DNA of 8,156 bases. It comes from CAZUNO01 sp964621445 [NCBI: Candidatus Hadarchaeota archaeon] (GTDB lineage: Archaea > CAYQAE01 > CAYVLA01). Location of the stretch: positions 1 through 8,156 of the forward strand of contig CAZUNO010000059.1 in the NCBI GenBank assembly GCA_964621445.1, in the 5' to 3' direction. The notes under the pieces are model-generated. The model made no database searches. It worked only from the letters and a program-made list of their open reading frames with translations, and was not told the DNA's origin. How positions within the stretch are numbered: the stretch's first letter is position 1; every line of letters begins with the position of its first letter. The position numbers and the translations under genes were made by a program. Below are positions 1 through 5,534 of the stretch, piece by piece.

Positions 1-396
1 CCGGATGATTATTTCGACTGTGTTGTTTCCTCCGCGTTCCTTCACCACCTTGAATCCCCAAATATTGTAATCAATGAAATTCAGCGGGTATGTTCTGGAG
101 ACTATTATGCCTTCGGTGAGGTATCGGTTTCTCCTGTGGTTAAGCCTTTTTATGAATCTCTTGTCCAAAAGAGAAGGAAAGGAGATGATGTATTAGAGAG
201 AATCTATAACTCCTCCGAATGGTCTAGGATGTTTAAGCACGAGCAGTGGGATGATAGATCAGTCTTGCCAGTCAATGAGAAGCTACGTTTTTTTTGGAAA
301 ATCGGCATCTTCAGGAGAATTATTGAGCCACTTTATTGTCAGAAGATATTTCATATCCAATTTAGCAGTGGATTGCCGGCTTGCGAAGATCAATAA
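1..396 (+). CDS. Class I SAM-dependent methyltransferase, C-terminal part (5' end outside the window)
   Basis: The reading frame is open from the first base and stops with TAA at 394-396, giving 131 residues of a protein whose start lies upstream. Near the beginning is FDCVVSSAFLHHL (about residues 5-17), the acidic strand-4 and post-motif region of Rossmann-fold methyltransferases of the Methyltransf_11 type, followed by an INEIQRV helix and a YYAFGEVSVSP strand where these proteins usually carry KPGG. The glycine-rich SAM-binding motif I must lie upstream. The rest (KPFYESLVQ to the end) is the variable C-terminal region that usually shapes the acceptor site, so the substrate cannot be read. 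An internal ATG at 136 would remove the catalytic core and is not a credible start. Next to glycosyltransferases, methylation of a sugar or of a glycan intermediate is a reasonable inference, but a small-molecule or lipid substrate is equally possible. G+C is low (23 of 60 bases at 181-240). A run of eight T at 288-295 leaves the frame intact. Confidence 0.8.
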   Translation, partial: PDDYFDCVVSSAFLHHLESPNIVINEIQRVCSGDYYAFGEVSVSPVVKPFYESLVQKRRKGDDVLERIYNSSEWSRMFKHEQWDDRSVLPVNEKLRFFWKIGIFRRIIEPLYCQKIFHIQFSSGLPACEDQ

Positions 397-743
397 TTGG
401 GTGGACAGTCGAAGCCTGATGAGGAGACCTTCAAAACAATGTGAGAGAAGCTTTGCCGATTCCTCCAAATGATCAAGGTGAGGGCGCGTACCAAATTCGC
501 TACCGGTCCATAAAGGATGACACCACTTCCTATCTTTCTTGGTTATTCCTGGTTTCACAAACCAATTCAAAATCGTATGAGCCCTAAGGGAGGATATTCT
601 TCTTTAACTGCCAATAGATCTAATCTTAATACTAATGAAGCGCTGAAGGATTTTGGCGGATCTTTCAGGACGTCAAAAATAGTCACTTCTTCAGGCAATG
701 CAAGGGTCAATCGGTTGAGGTGACTCTGAAATAACCATCTTAA
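397..743. other. Intergenic stretch without a supportable gene; possible coding relic on the minus strand
   Basis: These 347 bases lie between two convergent genes. No frame gives a protein I recognise or a start with a ribosome binding site. On the minus strand, the frame of the glycosyltransferase that ends at 744 stays open for 58 more codons after its stop (743 down to 567). It reads like real protein in places (ALPEEVTIFDVLKDPPKSF). A second minus-strand frame shifted by two bases then stays open from about 590 leftwards to 283, overlapping the methyltransferase end. This could be a frameshifted remnant of a lost gene or chance. A 68-codon plus-strand frame at 517-723 is low-complexity and basic and I do not count it as a gene. 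I see no convincing terminator for either flanking gene. Confidence 0.4.
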
Positions 744-1877
744 TTATTCGGATTCATTACTGATCAATTCTCCAAATACATTCAGATAATTCTCTGCTAT
801 ATGTTTCCAGTCATATCTCAGGGCATATCTTCTCCCGATACGCCCAAGACAATTTCTCTTACGATCTTCTCTGGACATCTCTCGTATTGCACTAGCGAGC
901 GAGCTGGGGCTACCGGGCTGATAGGTTATTCCACTACGACTATCCTTTGTGAGCTGCCCAGCCCCACCACTGGAGGGGGTTATAACTGGAGTTCCGCAGG
1001 CCATTGACTCCAATAGTACCTTGCCAAGAGCCTCGTAAATACTTGGCAGGACAAATATATCAGACATCCAATAATATGATGGAAGAATGCTCTGGTTCAC
1101 GGGTGGTATTATCCTAAAAGATCTGGTGAGCCTTCTTTTTGAAATCATGCTAACAACTTTGGAATAATTACCATCTCCTTGGCTTCCACCTACTAGTGTG
1201 TAGCGTATGTCTTTGATGCCTTCGGATCTAAGAATATCCGCAGCCTTAATGATATCGCATACACGTTTAACCGGCGCAAATCTTCCAACGAAAAGCACAT
1301 CGAAAATTTCCTTCTCTTCTTCATCCCTCGGATGGAAAATATTAGTGTCGATGCCCGATGGCACTATTCTGAGTTTGTGGGGGGGTGTTCCCCGTGACAG
1401 CAACCCCTTTGCATTGTAGTCGGAGACAGCGAGAACGAGGTCCACCTCCCGCGTCAGAAAATCTAGAAGCAAAGAAAATTCCATCAACCTTAGGTTTGCG
1501 AAGTCAAATCCAAATCTTATCGTTGGGGTGTGAACTGAGAGAACGTATTTGGCGTCAATCATATCCTTATATGCCCGGAATTGCCATCCAAATGGCATTG
1601 GGTTCATGGAATGAATGATATCAGGCTTAAAACCGGAGGAATACATCTCTCTGAAGATGTCGTAGCCAAATGTCCACCTTCGAACCCTTCGAACCGGAAC
1701 ATGCCAAACTGGTATCCCTTCCACGATCTCCTTGTAACGATGAGTACCATTTGTGAAGATGACGATTTCATGTCCCATTTCTGCCTCATATTTTGATATA
1801 TAGTAGAAGTTAGGGGCTAGTCCACCGGAGATCTTTGAGGGGTTACTATAACCCATAACGAACATCGCGATTCTCAT
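744..1877 (-). CDS. GT4-family glycosyltransferase (GT-B fold), 377 residues
   Basis: This is a cytoplasmic or membrane-associated retaining glycosyltransferase of the large GT4 group, which moves a sugar from a nucleotide-sugar donor to a glycan or lipid-linked acceptor. The N-terminal acceptor domain (about 1-185) begins MRIAMFVMGY and carries the glycine loop SGGLAPN (17-23), DIIHSMNPM (86-94), SVHTP (114-118) and VPSGID (172-177). The C-terminal donor domain starts with DVLFVGRFAPVKR (193-205) and contains the E-x7-E donor motif in YEALGKVLLESMACGTP, with E282 and E290 both present. There is no signal peptide or obvious membrane segment. The length is typical. The ATG at 1877 fits the normal family N-terminus; no clear Shine-Dalgarno sequence precedes it, so a short-leader or leaderless transcript is likely. 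It is divergent from the GT2 gene at 1948 and closely resembles the truncated GT4 gene at 7639. Donor and acceptor sugars cannot be predicted. Confidence 0.93.
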   Translation of the reverse strand: MRIAMFVMGYSNPSKISGGLAPNFYYISKYEAEMGHEIVIFTNGTHRYKEIVEGIPVWHVPVRRVRRWTFGYDIFREMYSSGFKPDIIHSMNPMPFGWQFRAYKDMIDAKYVLSVHTPTIRFGFDFANLRLMEFSLLLDFLTREVDLVLAVSDYNAKGLLSRGTPPHKLRIVPSGIDTNIFHPRDEEEKEIFDVLFVGRFAPVKRVCDIIKAADILRSEGIKDIRYTLVGGSQGDGNYSKVVSMISKRRLTRSFRIIPPVNQSILPSYYWMSDIFVLPSIYEALGKVLLESMACGTPVITPSSGGAGQLTKDSRSGITYQPGSPSSLASAIREMSREDRKRNCLGRIGRRYALRYDWKHIAENYLNVFGELISNESE

Positions 1878-1947
1878 ATATTATCACGAACTATTCCCGG
1901 GAAGTATTGAAATATACCTATCCTTATCCGATTAAAGGTAGGGGTAA
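1878..1947. promoter_or_regulatory. Divergent promoter region between a GT4 and a GT2 gene
   Basis: This 70-base gap separates two genes transcribed away from each other. The best TATA-like element is AAATATAC at 1910-1917, which reads as GTATATTT on the other strand. Its centre lies about 35 bases from both start codons (ATG at 1948 on the plus strand, ATG at 1877 on the minus strand), so one element could serve both directions, each with a leader of roughly 10 bases. On the plus strand GGTAGGGG at 1937-1944 could serve as a weak ribosome binding site, though it sits unusually close to the ATG. The element was assigned by eye from archaeal TATA spacing, and the transcription starts are inferred. 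Confidence 0.45.
1894..1903. promoter_or_regulatory. Perfect 10-base palindrome, candidate operator
   Basis: TTCCCGGGAA is its own reverse complement. It lies on the minus-strand gene's side of the candidate TATA element, between that element and the start at 1877, where a bound regulator would block the leftward promoter. The bases flanking the palindrome do not continue the symmetry, so the operator role is only a suggestion. Confidence 0.3.
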
Positions 1948-2967
1948 ATGGAGGAAGCTGGATCAGATGTCCCAGAAATGACTACAATCCTCGCGGTAAG
2001 GAATGTGGAGGATACCATAGGTAAATGTATTGAATCCTTACTCAACCAGACCCTACCGCCAGATGAGATAATTGTCATTGATGACGGGTCCGAGGATGAG
2101 ACCCCCAGGATAGTATCCAAATACCCCCTCCAGTATTTTAGAATAGAGCATGTTGAGGGGTTCCAGGCGCCCCGAGCCAGGGCTTTTGGACTTAGAAAAG
2201 CTAGTGGGGAAAATATCTTACTGGGAGAGGCAGACGCCTATTATGATCCTAATTTTCTGGAAAAGTGTGCGAAAAGCCTGGATAACGAGGAGGTGGGTGG
2301 TACCTTCGGGTGTATGAGATTCTGGAGAAGACCTGGTGATGGGCTTATCTCCACCTTTGTTGAATTGAATTACCTGTATTATGAAAAGAATCCCGGGGTA
2401 GTAATGGAGCGTGCCGCCCGAGGGGAAATAGCCCCATGGGTCATAAAGAAAGAGGTCTTGGATACCATAAAGATATGGCCTGAATCCCTAACCTATGGAG
2501 AGGATACCTATCTGGCTCGTCAAATGATATCCGCAGGTTTCAAGATATCCTACACTCCTGACGCTTATTGGTATCATAGATTGCCGGACACCATGAGCAA
2601 GGCTTTTCACCATCGTTTCAATTTCGGCCGACACCATCCCGAAACAATAAGGCTCCAGCCAGGCCGGTATATTAAGCCTCTGTTGTTCAGGTTTTCCTAT
2701 TTCATATTTTTACCATCCGTGGTATTTGGTTCAGGCGCTTTGTCGGTTTTCCGCCCAATTTTTCTTTTTCCCGCCTTTTTGATTCTTCTTCTATGGATGA
2801 TTCCCCAGGCCATTCGAATTAGACGTTTAGCGATAGTTGGCAGAGGAAGGGGGGACCTTTGGCGATTAGTTCTCTACCCGGCGTATAGTCTACTCACAAA
2901 TGCGGCCTATTTCGGGGGAATAATCTATGGCATGGCGCTTAATGAACGGGGGGAATCCAAAGCATAG
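1948..2967 (+). CDS. Membrane-anchored GT2-family glycosyltransferase, 339 residues
   Basis: This is an inverting GT-A-fold transferase. The N-terminal catalytic domain shows TTILAVRNVEDTIGKCIESLLNQ across residues 12-34, the nucleotide-binding IDDGSED (44-50), the metal-binding DXD-equivalent GEADAYYD (93-100; E94 and D96) and the YGEDTYLA segment (183-190), where E185 or D186 fits the catalytic-base position. After about residue 245 come hydrophobic stretches near 249-266, 268-288 and 306-330, followed by a short charged tail, so the enzyme is probably fixed in the membrane with the catalytic domain in the cytoplasm. The same catalytic-plus-tail layout occurs in the second half of the fusion protein at 5535-7559. 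The ATG at 1948 follows a weak GGTAGGGG. A second ATG at 1978 starts directly before the first strand and would also give an intact domain. The acceptor is probably lipid-linked; the sugar is unknown. Confidence 0.9.
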   Translation: MEEAGSDVPEMTTILAVRNVEDTIGKCIESLLNQTLPPDEIIVIDDGSEDETPRIVSKYPLQYFRIEHVEGFQAPRARAFGLRKASGENILLGEADAYYDPNFLEKCAKSLDNEEVGGTFGCMRFWRRPGDGLISTFVELNYLYYEKNPGVVMERAARGEIAPWVIKKEVLDTIKIWPESLTYGEDTYLARQMISAGFKISYTPDAYWYHRLPDTMSKAFHHRFNFGRHHPETIRLQPGRYIKPLLFRFSYFIFLPSVVFGSGALSVFRPIFLFPAFLILLLWMIPQAIRIRRLAIVGRGRGDLWRLVLYPAYSLLTNAAYFGGIIYGMALNERGESKA

Positions 2968-3099
2968 ATACCTCCCAATATGATTTCAATCATGTATTAT
3001 GTTGGATTAGTACTTGTATAAAGCAAAGACACGAAAATTCCATTCCAATAGACGTCACGAAGGTAACAGTTTTTTTATTTCATTTTCAATACTCGTAGA
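2968..3099 (+). promoter_or_regulatory. Gap with a candidate promoter for the TTG-initiated GT4 gene and possible T-tract terminator
   Basis: The gap holds a short inverted repeat, ATGATT-TC-AATCAT at 2980-2993, just after the GT2 stop, and a seven-T run at 3070-3076 inside TTTTTTTATTTC. The T run could end the GT2 transcript in the archaeal manner. The same stretch, centred about 25 bases before the TTG at 3100, also sits where a TATA box would for a leaderless transcript starting at that codon. A second TATA-like site, TATAAA at 3017-3022, would give a leader of about 55 bases. There is no Shine-Dalgarno sequence before 3100, which favours the nearer, leaderless option. All assignments are by eye. 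Confidence 0.35.
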
Positions 3100-4224
3100 T
3101 TGAGAGTTAGATTTGTATTCTGGCAAAATGCAACTTTCCCCAGCACTTTTCCAAATGGGCCATTGGGAGGTGCCGAAAGGGGAACCTGGGAACTAGCGAA
3201 GCGTTTGGCCAAAAAACATGATGTGAGCTTGGTTTGTACCAAGGCGTCCCGAGGTGATGAGTCCAAGGTCATAGAGGGTGTCAGGCTTATCCGGGTTAAA
3301 GTGCCTAAAATTGGATTGATATCTGGGGATTGCTATTACTTGAAGGGATTGGGGGGTGAGGAACCGGATATAGTTCATTCGGTAACTGCGATAGAGCCGG
3401 TCCTTCATAATCGTAATGTACTGCTTCATCTTCAAAATGATATAACTCTATATTTGCCGCCTTTTCCCAAAACAAATGTATACTCGAGATTTCTCAATAG
3501 GGCCAATGCTTTGGTTGGGGTCTCAGGTTATGTTCTTTCAAGGTGTCTTGGACGTCTCGATCTTACCGACTCCAAGAAGATGATTCTGCACAACTGTGCC
3601 GATATTGATACTTTCACGCCCCGGAAGCGGGATCGAGCTTTTCTAAAAGACCGATTTGGATTCGATGAAAACGAGATCGTTGTCATGTATTCTGGTCATA
3701 TGTCAAAAAAGAAAGGACTTCATCTATTGCTGGAAGCAAATAGGAAAAAGGATCTTGGGATAAGTATACTCGTTGCTGGGGGCGACTTCTACACCAAGAA
3801 GAAGCCCAGGACAAGCCGGTATATGGATATGGTTACGAAGGAAATGGAACGGGCTTCCAATGTGAAATATGTTGGTCCCGTGGGAATGAACGAGCTATCA
3901 ACTCTATATGCGTCTTCAGATATCATGATTGTTCCCTCGATTTGGGACGACCCTTGCCCACTCGTGTTAGCAGAGGCTGCGGCCTCTGGATTACCAACCA
4001 TAGGAACCAGTCGTGGCGGCATTCCGGAAGTAATAATCGAAGGAAGGACCGGTTATGTTGTGAAGAAGACACCTGGGTCAATGGCTAATGCTATTGGGAA
4101 GCTAGTTTCCGATGATAAGCTTCGAAGATCGATGTCCCTTAGTGCACGTAGAAATGCAATCAAAAATCTAAATTGGGGTGTAGCTGCCCGGAAACTGGAT
4201 GCATTATACAAAAAGATCGCCTGA
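3100..4224 (+). CDS. GT4-family glycosyltransferase with a TTG start, 374 residues
   Basis: This is a GT-B-fold retaining glycosyltransferase. The TTG at 3100 is chosen because it gives the usual family N-terminus (MRVRFVFWQN), there is no ATG or GTG between it and the in-frame stop at 3064, and later ATGs fall inside the donor domain. The N-terminal domain has the glycine loop NGPLGGAERGTWELAKRL (19-36), PDIVHS (89-94) and a strand VLLHLQND (107-114). The C-terminal domain begins IVVMYSGHMSKKKGLHLLLEA (193-213) and continues to PSIWDDPCPLVLAEAAASG (279-297). In this donor-site motif the first acidic residue is D284, where GT4 enzymes usually have Glu; E292 is conserved. SRGGIPEVI (304-312) is also typical. 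No membrane segment is visible. It lies downstream of the GT2 gene on the same strand but probably has its own promoter. The substrate is unknown. Confidence 0.92.
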   Translation: MRVRFVFWQNATFPSTFPNGPLGGAERGTWELAKRLAKKHDVSLVCTKASRGDESKVIEGVRLIRVKVPKIGLISGDCYYLKGLGGEEPDIVHSVTAIEPVLHNRNVLLHLQNDITLYLPPFPKTNVYSRFLNRANALVGVSGYVLSRCLGRLDLTDSKKMILHNCADIDTFTPRKRDRAFLKDRFGFDENEIVVMYSGHMSKKKGLHLLLEANRKKDLGISILVAGGDFYTKKKPRTSRYMDMVTKEMERASNVKYVGPVGMNELSTLYASSDIMIVPSIWDDPCPLVLAEAAASGLPTIGTSRGGIPEVIIEGRTGYVVKKTPGSMANAIGKLVSDDKLRRSMSLSARRNAIKNLNWGVAARKLDALYKKIA

Positions 4225-4320
4225 AACCCGGAGCCATAGGTTTTCTTGCCCCCAAATGATTTATTCATGGTATGGGAGATCATCGGTAGTTCATTTAATT
4301 ATCATCACACTCAGGAGAAA

Positions 4321-4326
4321 GGTGAG
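4321..4326 (+). promoter_or_regulatory. Ribosome binding site for the GT4 gene at 4335
   Basis: GGTGAG lies eight bases before the ATG at 4335 and pairs with the archaeal 16S rRNA 3' end (GGTGA core). GGAGAAA just upstream may add to it. This is the clearest Shine-Dalgarno site in the window and confirms that start. AT-rich stretches at 4257-4265 and 4294-4301 are possible TATA boxes; the first leaves room for a leader that includes this site. Confidence 0.65.
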
Positions 4327-4334
4327 AGCATCAG

Positions 4335-5513
4335 ATGAAGATAGTTTACCTAGCCGTGGATGTTGACCTTTCCCTATCCAGAGGGTCAACAACTCATACT
4401 ATGGAGGTTGCTCTCGGCCTTGAAAATTTAGGTCACGAAGTGCTGCTATACACTAGAAGGGGAAAGCGAAGTAGTCCAAGCGAAGAGCAATTAGGGGACA
4501 TACACGTACGGAAGATCTACAGGGGGATAATTATGCCCCTTCGTGAAAGTCACTCTCCAGGCAATACTCAGGGGGGAGTATTCAGCCGTCTTCTAAATCT
4601 CTTTTATGCCGTTTATCTAAGGACCATATACAGTATATACTGTTGTTTTATCGTATTAAGGGACAACGATTCAAGATTACCTGATTTAATTATCGAAAGA
4701 GGGTCCTGCCTTGGTGTGGGTGCGATATTATCATTTCTGACTGGCGTTCCCCTTGTTGCTGAAGTTATAGATCCCAACCATTCCTCCCTAAGCCTACGGG
4801 AAGCTATCGGGGTCATGGCCTATACTAGAAGAGTGCTGAAGGTAGATGTCCCGCCTCACAGACTGCTTTTGGTTGATGCGGCCGTAAATCCAGAAAACTT
4901 TGATATGTCTTATACTGATTCAAAAAGGATCAAGCGCGATCTTGGGTTGTCAGATTCCTTCGTAGCGGGTTATGTTGGCATCTTCGAATCATGGCATGGA
5001 ATAGGAACCATCCTGTCAGCCTCCGAAGAGCTGATTAAGGACGACTTCACTTTTCTTCTCGTCGGTCCGGGTTACGAAAATGCCGCAGATAATATAGATC
5101 CAATGGCCAGGTCCAGCTATAGATTCACCGGAGGTATAGATAGAGAGGAGGTTCCGTCCTACATTTCTGCCATGGATGTTACCTTAGCACCTTTTCTGGA
5201 AACCGGACCGGGTATGCAGGAAAAGGGCTATTACTTTTCCCCCTTAAAGATATTTGAATACGCAGCTTGCGGAAAGCCAATAATTGCCAGTGATCTTAAG
5301 ATGATCAGAAAGTCACTCCCTGGTGCTTTGCTAGTTGAACCCGGAAATCCTCAGGAACTTGCAGATGCACTAAGAGAGGTCAGGGAGAAACGGGTAAAAT
5401 CAGAGGTTATTGGACGTAAACTTCGGAAGATCGTGGTCAATCAATACTCATGGAAAATGTTTTGCGAAAGGATGCTGAGTAGGATCGATGTTTGGCAAGC
5501 GAGAATGGATTAG
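4335..5513 (+). CDS. GT4-family glycosyltransferase, divergent acceptor domain, 392 residues
   Basis: The protein begins MKIVYLAVDVDLSLSRGSTTHT with a glycine-poor version of the N-terminal loop, then VALGLENLGHEVLLYTRRG (25-43), PDLIIERGS (116-124) and VPLVAEVIDPN (138-148). The donor domain starts AGYVGIFESWHGIGTILSA (211-229), then LLVGPG (241-246) and YFSPLKIFEYAACGKPIIASD (300-320). E308 is the conserved glutamate; the position eight residues earlier is Tyr300 instead of Glu, which I believe is common in the subgroup with SPLKxFEY. The segment between EVIDP and the NPENF that precedes the donor domain is about 47 residues, against roughly 64-69 in the neighbouring GT4 proteins, so a helix and the usual AD-VIAVS strand look shortened. 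The frame is intact and the rest is normal, so I expect an active enzyme. Some hydrophobic residues near 83-108 could form a membrane-touching helix. The substrate is unknown. Confidence 0.9.
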   Translation: MKIVYLAVDVDLSLSRGSTTHTMEVALGLENLGHEVLLYTRRGKRSSPSEEQLGDIHVRKIYRGIIMPLRESHSPGNTQGGVFSRLLNLFYAVYLRTIYSIYCCFIVLRDNDSRLPDLIIERGSCLGVGAILSFLTGVPLVAEVIDPNHSSLSLREAIGVMAYTRRVLKVDVPPHRLLLVDAAVNPENFDMSYTDSKRIKRDLGLSDSFVAGYVGIFESWHGIGTILSASEELIKDDFTFLLVGPGYENAADNIDPMARSSYRFTGGIDREEVPSYISAMDVTLAPFLETGPGMQEKGYYFSPLKIFEYAACGKPIIASDLKMIRKSLPGALLVEPGNPQELADALREVREKRVKSEVIGRKLRKIVVNQYSWKMFCERMLSRIDVWQARMD

Positions 5514-5530
5514 TACCTAACCGAAGGTAC
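5513..5530. terminator. Small hairpin between convergent genes, possible bidirectional terminator
   Basis: GTACC at 5513-5517 and GGTAC at 5526-5530 form a five-base inverted repeat with an eight-base loop. It fills the 21-base gap between the stop of the plus-strand gene (5511-5513) and the stop of the minus-strand fusion gene (5535-5537). The stem is short and no T run follows the plus-strand side, so termination is only suggested by position. Confidence 0.25.
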
Positions 5531-5534
5531 ACCA

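Noticed and set aside
288-295. Run of eight T in the methyltransferase gene as a possible frameshift or phase-variation site
   Set aside because: The frame continues through it into a plausible C-terminus, and the other frames do not restore a better methyltransferase ending.
481-509. tRNA-like stretch on the minus strand with an acceptor-like GGACCGG and a box A-like TAGCGAATTTGGTA
   Set aside because: The D stem pairs for only three bases, the anticodon stem does not close with a seven-base loop, and no matching T arm or CCGGTCC acceptor partner follows at the right distance.
517-723. 68-codon plus-strand reading frame
   Set aside because: Composition is basic and low in hydrophobic pattern, there is no well-spaced ribosome binding site, and I recognise no family.
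2980-2993. Inverted repeat after the GT2 gene as an intrinsic terminator
   Set aside because: The stem is AT-rich with a two-base loop and is not followed directly by a T run, so it is not supported as a terminator.
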